Of a stretch of 53,581 nt of DNA, positions 36,055 through 43,827 are shown in pieces. The translations under genes and the position numbers were made by a program. Location: the NCBI GenBank assembly GCA_913061125.1, contig CAJXUB010000009.1, forward strand, positions 1 to 53,581, in the 5' to 3' direction. Source of the DNA: an uncultured Flavobacteriaceae bacterium (lineage in GTDB: Bacteria; Bacteroidota; Bacteroidia; Flavobacteriales; Flavobacteriaceae). Under the pieces are notes generated by a model, which saw only the letters and a list, made by a program, of their open reading frames with translations, was not told the origin of the DNA and searched no databases. How positions within the stretch are numbered: the stretch's first letter is position 1; every line of letters starts with the position of its first letter.

Positions 36055-36708
36055 CTAATTCCCTTTGTTATAATCCGCTAAAAATTTAGCCAAACCAATA
36101 TCGGTAAGGGGGTGTTTTAGAAGTCCTTCAATGGAACTGAGTGGTCCAGTCATAACATCGGCGCCAATTTTTGCACAATCGATGACGTGCATGGTGTGGC
36201 GAACCGAGGCGGCCAAAATCTCTGTTTGAAATCCGTAGTTGTCATAAATTTGACGAATTTCGGCAATTAGACTTAACCCATCAGAAGAAATATCGTCCAA
36301 ACGTCCAATAAATGGTGAAACATAGGTAGCCCCGGCTTTAGCAGCCAAAATTGCTTGACCTGCAGAAAACACCAGCGTAACGTTAGTTTTGATGCCTTTA
36401 TCACTAAAATACTTACAGGCCTTTACTCCGGCTTTAATCATGGGGAGTTTTACTACAATTTGTGGATGAAGTGCGGCTAATGCTTCTCCTTCTTTCACCA
36501 TTCCCTCAAAATCGGTAGCAATCACTTCAGCAGAGACATCCCCATCTACAATATTACAAATGGCCTTGTAATGGTTTAAAATATTATCAGCTCCAGTAAT
36601 ACCCTCTTTGGCCATCAAGGATGGATTGGTAGTTACACCATCTAATACGCCAAGATTTTGCGCCTCTTTGATTTGTTCTAAATTTGCTGTATCGATAAAA
36701 AATTTCAT
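36055..36708 (-). CDS. fsa: Transaldolase / fructose-6-phosphate aldolase family (TalC/MipB type)
   Basis: 217-residue TIM barrel with the N-terminal [16 protein letters not shown] and [13 protein letters not shown] signatures and the Schiff-base Lys87 in [29 protein letters not shown] and [11 protein letters not shown] complete the active site. Small enzymes of this type act as transaldolase (pentose phosphate pathway) or as fructose-6-phosphate aldolase; in Bacteroidota transaldolase is more likely. The symbol is therefore provisional. Monocistronic. Confidence 0.88.
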   Translation of the reverse strand: MKFFIDTANLEQIKEAQNLGVLDGVTTNPSLMAKEGITGADNILNHYKAICNIVDGDVSAEVIATDFEGMVKEGEALAALHPQIVVKLPMIKAGVKACKYFSDKGIKTNVTLVFSAGQAILAAKAGATYVSPFIGRLDDISSDGLSLIAEIRQIYDNYGFQTEILAASVRHTMHVIDCAKIGADVMTGPLSSIEGLLKHPLTDIGLAKFLADYNKGN

Positions 36709-36809
36709 GCGGAAGTGTAAATTAATTTTACTGTAAAAATAGAGTATTAATGAAATCTACCCAAGGACAAGATCTCAAATATATTAACAAGTTTGATGAG
36801 TTTTAAACA

Positions 36810-37613
36810 TTAGAGTTTGTAAAACGACATCAAAAGTCGTTCGAACCAATGGTCGGGTAGAATGCGTTTTAAAACGATTGAAAATTTTTGCAGAAATGCC
36901 CCTACTTTATAGTGTATTTTGGGGTGTTTGGTTTGAATAATTTGATACACCACCTGAGCTAAAATTTTAGGATCTTTACCATCATCTACATGGTTGTCCA
37001 TTAGGGCAAGCGTGGCCCCGTAGGAGTTGTGGTATGGTGAGTTTTGTTGTAGCGGGGCATGGTAGCGTCCTGATGCAATATTGGTTGCAAAATCGCCAGG
37101 TGCTATATTAGTCATATGAACCTTAAAGGGTTTGAGTTCCATTCTGTACGCTTCTGTAATAAGCTCCAGCGCCCCTTTACTGGCACTGTAAACACCACGA
37201 AATGGCAATCCCATATATCCAGCGATGGAGGTCATATTAATAATTAATCCCGTTTGTTGAGAACGCATTGTTGGCAATACGGCATTAATCATTCCTATGG
37301 GACCAAACACATTGGTTTCAAAATTGTTTTTCATTTCACGCATTGGAATTTCTTCCATAGGCCCCGTAATCCCAACCCCTGCATTGTTAATTAAAATATC
37401 AATGCGTTGTGTTTTTTCCAACAATTCTTGAACGCAATTTTGAATGGATTCTGGATCGGTAACATCCAATTTTACGATGGGAAACGCAGTGTTTTTATAT
37501 TTTTCTGGAGAACGGCTCGTCCCGTACACTTGATACCCTTTCTCTGTAAGATATTCGCCAATGGATTTTCCAAGTCCTGAAGAACCGCCAGTAATAAGAA
37601 CAGTTTTTGACAT
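36810..37613 (-). CDS. Short-chain dehydrogenase/reductase
   Basis: 267 residues, classical SDR. Cofactor loop TGGSSGLGKSIG (8-19), NNAG (76-79), and the catalytic Ser129, Tyr142 and Lys146 (MTSIAGYMG, VYSASKGALE). The GTSRS after the second strand favours NADP(H). C-terminal amphipathic extension (FLQKFSIVLKRILPD). Substrate unknown; possibly a lipid or steroid-like alcohol. Monocistronic, upstream of the SRP RNA on the same strand. Confidence 0.9.
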   Translation of the reverse strand: MSKTVLITGGSSGLGKSIGEYLTEKGYQVYGTSRSPEKYKNTAFPIVKLDVTDPESIQNCVQELLEKTQRIDILINNAGVGITGPMEEIPMREMKNNFETNVFGPIGMINAVLPTMRSQQTGLIINMTSIAGYMGLPFRGVYSASKGALELITEAYRMELKPFKVHMTNIAPGDFATNIASGRYHAPLQQNSPYHNSYGATLALMDNHVDDGKDPKILAQVVYQIIQTKHPKIHYKVGAFLQKFSIVLKRILPDHWFERLLMSFYKL

Positions 37614-37675
37614 ACGTTTACAGCAATTTATGAGTTAAATATAGAAAGATTTGAGAGAATATGGACACAAAAAAA

Positions 37676-37769
37676 GGCAAGCGATCTACATCACACCGCT
37701 ACAACCGTATACCTTTGCTGCGTTCCCGCCCTGGAGGATTCTACAGGAGCTGGTTGTGTAGGACTTGCC
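37676..37769 (-). ncRNA. ffs: Signal recognition particle RNA (bacterial small 4.5S type)
   Basis: 94 nt on the minus strand. The ends pair (GGCAAG at the 5' end with CTTGCC at the 3' end) and the apical part contains GGGCGGGAACGC and AGCA, a GGAA tetraloop on a GCG/CGC stem within the SRP domain IV, matching the flavobacterial SRP RNA. A perfect -7 box TATCTTTG (37782-37775) lies just before the 5' end, and seven T follow the 3' stem (37675-37669), an intrinsic terminator. Binds Ffh and targets membrane proteins. No protein gene overlaps; a 146-codon minus frame over it is spurious. Confidence 0.95.
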
Positions 37770-37774
37770 TGAGG

Positions 37775-37782
37775 CAAAGATA
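37775..37782 (-). promoter_or_regulatory. -7 box of the SRP RNA gene
   Basis: TATCTTTG (minus strand) fits TAnnTTTG perfectly and ends 6 bases before the predicted RNA 5' end at 37769, so the two support each other. Confidence 0.65.
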
Positions 37783-37857
37783 CAATGTTTTAATATTCTT
37801 TTAATGATTTTTTTAAATGAACATAAATAAATAAATTGCCAAAAAAATATAAATCCC

Positions 37858-38895
37858 ATGCATCTATCTAAAACGCTGATAGTCATAGCTTTTGCAACTA
37901 ATGTGTTGGCTTGCGGGAAGTCGTCGAAGGTGAAAAAAGCCAATTTCAAACTTACCTCAAATGCCCAAAACACTATTATTTCCAATGCTGAAATTCTTGA
38001 ATTGGACATCTCAAACTTAAATTCTAAGACAATTGATTCGGTGCAGTTTTTTCTAAACAATGAACCCGTTGAAACACAGATTCCATTAAAAAACCATCCT
38101 CTGGGTGAAAAAATGATTAAAGCCAATGTTTTTTTTGAAGGTCAAAAAGAAGTGGCACTTCAAAAATTAATAGTTGTCAATCATGAAACCCCAAAACTCT
38201 ATACATACGAGTTGCTAAACACCTACCCTCACGACATAACCTCCTACACCCAAGGGTTGGAGTTCTACAATGGAATTTTGTACGAAAGCACCGGTCAATA
38301 TGGCGAGTCCAAACTTCGCGCTATAGATTATAAAACTGGTAAAGTACTGAAAAACATCAACTTATCCCCCTCCTACTTTGGTGAAGGTTTAACGGTTTTA
38401 AACGATAAAATTTACCAACTCACTTGGCAAGAAGGTCGAGGTTTAATTTATGAAATCGACAATTTAAACGCCATTGGAAGTTTTAATTATGGCCAAAGCA
38501 AAGAAGGTTGGGGCTTGTGTAACAACGGTGAAAAATTGTACAAAACAGACGGTAGTGAAAACATTTGGATTCTAAATGCGGAAACGTTTGAGGAGGAATC
38601 CTTTATTCAGGCCTATACCAACAAAGGTAAACTGGCAAATTTAAACGAATTGGAATGGGTCGATGGAAAAATATATTCAAACCGATATCAAAAAAACGGT
38701 GTGGCCATCATTAACCCCAACAACGGCGCCATTGAGGCCGTGATTGATTTCAAAGATTTAAAGACTAAAGTAACCAATCACCCGGGGCTGGATGTCCTAA
38801 ATGGCATGGCTTATAACCCTGAAACAAAAACCCTTTTTGTGACTGGAAAACGTTGGGATAAATTATTTGAAGTCAGAATAATACCGTCAAATTAA
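37858..38895 (+). CDS. Glutaminyl-peptide cyclotransferase (bacterial glutamine cyclotransferase), lipoprotein
   Basis: 345 residues. Lipobox VLAC-G (Cys19), so exported and lipid-anchored. The C-terminal beta-propeller (about 120-345) has the family motifs SYTQGLEFYNGILYESTGQYGES, YFGEGLTVLNDKIYQLTWQEG and PGLDVLNGMAYNPETKTLFVTGKRWDKLFEV. Bacterial homologues convert N-terminal Gln to pyroglutamate on exported proteins. The next gene, a thioesterase, overlaps by one base (TAATG). Confidence 0.9.
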   Translation: MHLSKTLIVIAFATNVLACGKSSKVKKANFKLTSNAQNTIISNAEILELDISNLNSKTIDSVQFFLNNEPVETQIPLKNHPLGEKMIKANVFFEGQKEVALQKLIVVNHETPKLYTYELLNTYPHDITSYTQGLEFYNGILYESTGQYGESKLRAIDYKTGKVLKNINLSPSYFGEGLTVLNDKIYQLTWQEGRGLIYEIDNLNAIGSFNYGQSKEGWGLCNNGEKLYKTDGSENIWILNAETFEEESFIQAYTNKGKLANLNELEWVDGKIYSNRYQKNGVAIINPNNGAIEAVIDFKDLKTKVTNHPGLDVLNGMAYNPETKTLFVTGKRWDKLFEVRIIPSN

Positions 38896-39284
38896 TGCAA
38901 GTTTTTGAACAAATTCGGACCGTTACTTCAGAGGATATTGATCATTTGAATCATGTGAACAACATCCGCTATTTGGAATGGATTCAGGGAATGGCACGCC
39001 AGCATTGGACGTCTGTAACCTCAAAACAACAACGTCAAGAAAACGTTTGGGTAGTGTTGCGTCATGAAATAGACTACAAATCTGCTGCGTTCCAAGGCGA
39101 TGAGTTACATCTTAAAACATATGTTCCTGAATGTGAGGGCGTTACAAGCACTCGTGTAGTGGAAATTTACAATGCAAAATCTGCTAAATTATTGGTTAAA
39201 AGTCGTACAAAATGGTGTCTAACCGATCCCAAAACTCAACGCCCAAAACGAATTCCAAATGAAATTCTCGACATTTTTGACTAA
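38895..39284 (+). CDS. Acyl-CoA thioesterase, hot-dog fold
   Basis: 129 residues. Single hot-dog domain of the 4-hydroxybenzoyl-CoA thioesterase/YbgC type: DIDHLNHVNNIRYLEWIQ (about 16-33), with the catalytic Asp in DIDHLNHVNN, then RHEIDYKSAAFQGDEL and TRVVEIYN. Start ATG shares a base with the upstream TAA. Probably hydrolyses a short or medium acyl-CoA in the cytoplasm. Confidence 0.9.
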   Translation: MQVFEQIRTVTSEDIDHLNHVNNIRYLEWIQGMARQHWTSVTSKQQRQENVWVVLRHEIDYKSAAFQGDELHLKTYVPECEGVTSTRVVEIYNAKSAKLLVKSRTKWCLTDPKTQRPKRIPNEILDIFD

Positions 39285-39321
39285 CATAAATTATTTTGTT
39301 TAAAAGTTATATTTTTAAATT

Positions 39322-40911
39322 ATGAGGCCACATTCTATGAAGCATTATTTTTATTTTTTAGCAACGTGTAGTGTTCTCATTTTTTGGAGTTCTTGCCGAG
39401 AAGATTTTAATTTCTCCAGTTCTGAAGGAACCTTGCGTTTTTCAAAAGATACCGTGTATCTCGATACGGTGTTTACAAACATCGGATCCAGCACCTACAC
39501 CCTGAAAGTGTACAACACAACAGATAGTAATATCCTGATACCAAAGATTAAACTTCAACAAGGTCAAAACTCAAATTACCGCCTCAATGTGGATGGATTG
39601 ACGGGCGATTTGCCGCTTGGTGGAAAGGAATTTTCGAATGTCGAATTGCTGGCAAAAGATAGCATGTATATTTTTATTGAAACCACCATTGATATTCAGA
39701 ATATAGCAGCCAATCAAACACAATTTTTGTACACCGATGCAATTGAATTTGGTTCAACAAACCCCCAAAAAGTTGAACTGGTCACCCTCGTTAAAGATGC
39801 CGTATTTATTTACCCCCATCAACTAACCAACCCCGACGGCTCAACGCGAATTGAAACCTTAAGTTTTGATATTGATGGCGACGGCATTGAGGACGACACC
39901 AACATTCAAGGTCGATTTTTGGACGATGATGAACTTCATTTTACCAATGAGAAACCCTATGTTGTTTATGGGTATGCCGCTGTTGGTGATGGGAAAATTT
40001 TAGAAATTGATCCTGGATCCAGATTACATTTTCATGCCAACTCAGGGCTGCTCGTTACCAGTGGGGCTTCCATCCATGCCAATGGTCAACCCAGCAGCGA
40101 TGCAGAAACATTGGATAATGAAATTATTTTTGAAGGCGACCGATTGGAACCCCAATTTTCCGACGTTCCAGGTCAATGGCAAACTATTTGGCTCTACAAT
40201 GGAAGCACTAATAATACATTTAATCACACCACCATAAAAAACAGCACGGTTGGAATTTTGACGGATGGCAATCAAGACGACCCCTCAAAACTTGATATCA
40301 AAAACACACAAATTTACAATTCTAGTGCTTTTGGAATTTTAGGACGAGCAAGTCATATTTTGGCAGAAAATATTGTGATTAACAAAAGTGGACAATCGTC
40401 ATTTGCGGCAACATTTGGTGGGCGCTACACTGTAACTCATGCTACCATTGCCAATTATTGGACCAACAGTTTTCGGCAATTTCCTGCACTTTTGTTGAAT
40501 AATTTCACCACCGATTCCGACCAAAATAGTATTCCAAACCCTCTGCTTAGCGCTAATTTTACCAATTGCATCATCTACGGAAACAACAATCCTGAAGTTT
40601 TATTGGACCCTGTTGCAGAGGCAGATTTTAATTTTAATTTCAAAAATTGCCTCATATACTTTGACGATCCAAACAACAGATTTTCAGGACCGTTTTACAA
40701 TTTTGACGATACCAATTACTACGATAATGTTCGATTTAATTTAGACCCAGGGTTTTTGAATTCTTCTGAAAACAAACTTCAAATTCCCCTTAATTCTCCA
40801 GCTTCTGGCCAAGGCACAACTGCAGGAACTCTCAATACAGACATCGAAGGGAATACACGTCCCAATCCTTCCGATTTGGGAGCGTATAACGCGAAGGATT
40901 TAGATCAATAA
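39322..40911 (+). CDS. Right-handed beta-helix lipoprotein, unknown function
   Basis: 529 residues. A lipobox FWSSC (Cys25) follows a hydrophobic N-terminus; a second ATG at 39337 gives the same signal. N-terminal half: beta-sandwich with DTVFTNIGSSTYTLKVYN, typical of cell-surface Ig-like domains. From about residue 280: parallel beta-helix repeats (TTIKNSTVGILTD, DIKNTQIYNSSAFGIL, NCIIYGNNNPEV, NCLIYFDD). DIDGDGIEDD is a Ca-binding-like stretch. Probably an envelope or polysaccharide-related protein. The 3' end overlaps the glyA terminator hairpin region. Confidence 0.82.
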   Translation: MRPHSMKHYFYFLATCSVLIFWSSCREDFNFSSSEGTLRFSKDTVYLDTVFTNIGSSTYTLKVYNTTDSNILIPKIKLQQGQNSNYRLNVDGLTGDLPLGGKEFSNVELLAKDSMYIFIETTIDIQNIAANQTQFLYTDAIEFGSTNPQKVELVTLVKDAVFIYPHQLTNPDGSTRIETLSFDIDGDGIEDDTNIQGRFLDDDELHFTNEKPYVVYGYAAVGDGKILEIDPGSRLHFHANSGLLVTSGASIHANGQPSSDAETLDNEIIFEGDRLEPQFSDVPGQWQTIWLYNGSTNNTFNHTTIKNSTVGILTDGNQDDPSKLDIKNTQIYNSSAFGILGRASHILAENIVINKSGQSSFAATFGGRYTVTHATIANYWTNSFRQFPALLLNNFTTDSDQNSIPNPLLSANFTNCIIYGNNNPEVLLDPVAEADFNFNFKNCLIYFDDPNNRFSGPFYNFDDTNYYDNVRFNLDPGFLNSSENKLQIPLNSPASGQGTTAGTLNTDIEGNTRPNPSDLGAYNAKDLDQ

Positions 40912-40935
40912 AAAAAGCCAACACGAGGTTGGCTT
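40910..40935 (-). terminator. Intrinsic terminator of glyA
   Basis: On the minus strand AAGCCAAC (40935-40928), loop CTCGT, GTTGGCTT (40922-40915), then a T7 run (40916-40910). An 8-bp stem 22 bases after the glyA stop at 40957. It reaches the stop codon of the convergent beta-helix gene. Confidence 0.8.
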
Positions 40936-40956
40936 GACTTGTTTTGAGATAACTGT

Positions 40957-42228
40957 TTAAGCAAACAATGGGCGATGACTCATCATGGCATTAACCCGAT
41001 CTGCCACCGATTCCAAGACTGTTTCGTCGCTGTGGTTAGTAATTACTTCATCAATAAGTGCGACAATGGAATCCATGTCCGATTCAACCAAACCACGGGT
41101 TGTAATGGCTGGTGTTCCTACTCGAATGCCTGAGGTTACGAAAGGGCTTTGAGTATCAAACGGCACCATGTTTTTGTTGACCGTGATGTCGGCTTTGACA
41201 AGGGCTTGTTCGGCGTCTTTTCCAGTAATGTTTTTATTTCTTAAGTCGATAAGCATCATATGGTTATCGGTACCGCCAGAAATCAAATTGTATCCTCGTT
41301 TTACGAAGGACTGAGCCATGGCATCGGCATTCTTTTTAACTTGTAAAATATAATGCATGAATTCATCTGTTAGGGCTTCGCCAAAGGCAATGGCTTTTCC
41401 AGCAATGACGTGTTCCAAAGGCCCGCCTTGGTTGCCTGGAAAAATGGCAGAATCTAAGAGTGATGACATCATTTTTGGTTTCCCAGATTTAAAGGTCAAA
41501 CCAAATGGATTTTCAAAATCTTTACCCATCATGATGAGTCCCCCTCTTGGGCCACGCAGGGTTTTGTGGGTGGTGGTTGTGATGATATGGCAATGCGGTA
41601 GAGGGTCATTTAAAATCCCTTTAGCGATTAATCCTGATGGGTGTGAAATATCGCCCAACAAAATGGCGCCTACGCTGTCTGCAATCGCTCTAAAACGTTT
41701 GTAATCAATATCGCGCGAATAGGCAGAAGCGCCTGCAATGATAAGTTTGGGTTGTTCTTTAGTTGCAATCGCTTGAATGTTGTCGTAATTTAACCGCCCC
41801 GTTTCTTTGTCAACGCCATAAAATACGGGATTGTACAACCGCCCGGAAAAGTTGACTGGCGAACCGTGAGTAAGGTGACCGCCGTGAGCTAAATCAAAGC
41901 CCAAAATGGTTTCGCCCAGTTTTAAACACGCATGGAAAACTGCCGTATTGGCCTGACTTCCAGAGTGTGGTTGCACATTTGCCCACTCGGCTCCAAAAAG
42001 AGTTTTCGCTCGTTCTATGGCAATTAACTCGACCTCATCTACCACTTCACAGCCCCCATAATACCGTTTTCCAGGATATCCTTCGGCGTATTTATTGGTC
42101 AATACAGACCCCGTTGCTTCCATTACCTGTTCGCTGGTAAAGTTTTCTGAAGCGATGAGTTCAATACCATTAAGTTGTCGTTCTTTTTCCTCATTAATGA
42201 GTTCAAAAATTTGTGCGTCGCGTTGCAT
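40957..42228 (-). CDS. glyA: Serine hydroxymethyltransferase
   Basis: Serine + tetrahydrofolate to glycine + methylene-THF. 423 residues from ATG 42228 ([18 protein letters not shown]), matching the family; a further ATG ten codons upstream adds a non-conserved tail. Schiff-base Lys222 in [18 protein letters not shown] and folate residues in [34 protein letters not shown]. Divergent from fahA; ends in an intrinsic terminator. Confidence 0.96.
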   Translation of the reverse strand: MQRDAQIFELINEEKERQLNGIELIASENFTSEQVMEATGSVLTNKYAEGYPGKRYYGGCEVVDEVELIAIERAKTLFGAEWANVQPHSGSQANTAVFHACLKLGETILGFDLAHGGHLTHGSPVNFSGRLYNPVFYGVDKETGRLNYDNIQAIATKEQPKLIIAGASAYSRDIDYKRFRAIADSVGAILLGDISHPSGLIAKGILNDPLPHCHIITTTTHKTLRGPRGGLIMMGKDFENPFGLTFKSGKPKMMSSLLDSAIFPGNQGGPLEHVIAGKAIAFGEALTDEFMHYILQVKKNADAMAQSFVKRGYNLISGGTDNHMMLIDLRNKNITGKDAEQALVKADITVNKNMVPFDTQSPFVTSGIRVGTPAITTRGLVESDMDSIVALIDEVITNHSDETVLESVADRVNAMMSHRPLFA

Positions 42229-42295
42229 AAAATTGGAGTAAAAATTAATCTGCTGCAAAAATAATCATATCTAGAGTTATATTGGTCAAAAAACA

Positions 42296-42303
42296 TATAT
42301 TTG
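42296..42303 (+). promoter_or_regulatory. -7 box of fahA
   Basis: TATATTTG, a perfect TAnnTTTG, 40 bases before the ATG at 42343. TTG at 42282-42284 is only 11 bases upstream; a TTA at 42277 is at 16 bases. Confidence 0.45.
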
Positions 42304-42342
42304 ATGTATATTTTATTAAACATTAATTAACATATTTCCGCT

Positions 42343-43617
42343 ATGCCCAATTTTGCTAATAATCCAGATCGAGCATCATGGCTTCACGTTGGTTCAGATT
42401 CCGATTTTCCCATTCAAAACATTCCTTTTGGCGTCTTTTTAACTCGAGACGATGTTATAACCATTGGAACTCGAATTGGCGATACAGCCATTGACCTTGG
42501 TGCTTTGCATCAGTTGGGGTATTTTGATGGAATACCATTGACTGATGATATTTTTTTGCAAGATACTCTCAACGATTTTATCGCTGACGGTCGCCAAACA
42601 TGGCGAGCTGTTCGAAACCGAATAGCAGAAATTTTTGATGAAAATAACGACGCTTTAAAATCCAATCCCAAACACAAAGATGTCGTATTGTTCCGATTGG
42701 ACGAAATTGAAATGCAACTTCCTGTTCAGGTAGGAGATTATACCGATTTTTATGCCAGTCGAGAACATGCTACCAACGTCGGAACGATGTTTCGTGGAAA
42801 AGATAATGCCTTGATGCCCAATTGGTTACATCTTCCAGTGGGGTATCACGGTCGAAGCTCCTCGATTATTACGACCGATATTCCAGTGCATCGACCTCAA
42901 GGACAGACCCTCCCAGCGGGAGCAAACTCTCCTGTTTTTGGTCCAAGTAAGGCCGTTGATTTTGAATTGGAAATGGCCTTTATCACCACAGATGCAAACG
43001 ATTTAGGCGATTCAATTGCAGTTGATGACGCTGAAGAATATATTTTTGGGTTGGTGCTGTTTAACGATTGGAGCGCCAGAGATATTCAAAAATGGGAATA
43101 CGTCCCTCTTGGGCCCTTTTTAGGGAAAAATTTCGCCTCTTCCATTTCGCCTTGGATTGTAACATTGGACGCTTTAGAACCCTTCCGTGTACCATCGCCC
43201 GTCCAAGATCCAGAACCGCTCGATTATTTAAAATCAACAGGAAATAAAAGTTTTGATATCAATCTGGAAGTCGCTATAAGACCACATAAAAGCAGTGAAA
43301 GTGTTGTAACGCAATCAAATTTCAAGTTTATGTATTGGAATATGGCTCAACAATTGGCGCATCATACGGTTAACGGTTGCCCTGTCAATGCTGGTGATAT
43401 GATGGGCAGTGGCACCATCTCAGGTCCAACGCCAGATTCCTACGGCTCCATGTTGGAATTGGCTTGGAAAGGCGAAAAACCAGTGCAGTTGAAAGACGGT
43501 TCTTCCCGAAAATACATCGAGGATATGGATACAGTCATTTTGAGGGGATATTGCAAAAACGGTTCTGTTCGCATTGGTTTTGGTGATGTCAAGACCCAGC
43601 TCTTACCTTGTAAATAA
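42343..43617 (+). CDS. fahA: Fumarylacetoacetase
   Basis: Last step of tyrosine/homogentisate catabolism: fumarylacetoacetate to fumarate and acetoacetate. 424 residues, the two-domain (N-terminal SH3-like, C-terminal FAH) form. Metal and catalytic motifs: DYTDFYASREHATNVG with Asp and His, KAVDFELEMAFI, NDWSARDIQKWEYVPLGPFLGKNF (first half), GTISGPTPDSYG and the C-terminal RIGFGDVKTQLLP. No other homogentisate gene is adjacent. Confidence 0.94.
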   Translation: MPNFANNPDRASWLHVGSDSDFPIQNIPFGVFLTRDDVITIGTRIGDTAIDLGALHQLGYFDGIPLTDDIFLQDTLNDFIADGRQTWRAVRNRIAEIFDENNDALKSNPKHKDVVLFRLDEIEMQLPVQVGDYTDFYASREHATNVGTMFRGKDNALMPNWLHLPVGYHGRSSSIITTDIPVHRPQGQTLPAGANSPVFGPSKAVDFELEMAFITTDANDLGDSIAVDDAEEYIFGLVLFNDWSARDIQKWEYVPLGPFLGKNFASSISPWIVTLDALEPFRVPSPVQDPEPLDYLKSTGNKSFDINLEVAIRPHKSSESVVTQSNFKFMYWNMAQQLAHHTVNGCPVNAGDMMGSGTISGPTPDSYGSMLELAWKGEKPVQLKDGSSRKYIEDMDTVILRGYCKNGSVRIGFGDVKTQLLPCK

Positions 43618-43624
43618 GCGATTT

Positions 43625-43650
43625 ATGGCGTCGTAGTTTCGCCATTTTTT
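43625..43650 (+). terminator. Intrinsic terminator after fahA
   Basis: ATGGCG (43625-43630), a 9-base loop, CGCCAT (43640-43645), then a T6 run to 43650. Eight bases after the fahA stop. Confidence 0.7.
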
Positions 43651-43761
43651 GCACATATTGTAGTGTAGCTCTTTTTTTTTAATTAAAATTTAATGAGGAT
43701 GCGTCAAAAATCAAATATTCGTAATTTTCAGAATATTGTTTTTTTAATTCAATTAATACAA

Positions 43762-43821
43762 TAGTTTTATCATTTTATAATTTTTGAATTCAATGGGCTA
43801 TTTTAGTCCATTTTAAATGGA
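43762..43821 (+). promoter_or_regulatory. Candidate -7 box and palindrome upstream of thrA
   Basis: TAGTTTTA (43762-43769; 7 of 8 to TAnnTTTG), with TTG at 43736-43738 somewhat far (23 bases). TCCATTT-T-AAATGGA (43807-43821) is a perfect odd palindrome ending 6 bases before the thrA ATG; it could be an operator or a fold covering the start. A 23-codon frame at 43693-43764 has no threonine and is not a leader peptide. Confidence 0.35.
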
Positions 43822-43827
43822 ATAAAA

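Noticed and set aside
37686-38126. 146-codon minus-strand frame over the SRP RNA and the cyclotransferase gene
   Set aside because: It covers the conserved SRP RNA and the 5' part of a well-supported lipoprotein gene; its codons are not protein-like.
43693-43764. 23-codon frame upstream of thrA as a threonine/isoleucine leader peptide
   Set aside because: It contains no threonine and only scattered isoleucine, and no terminator hairpin follows it before thrA.
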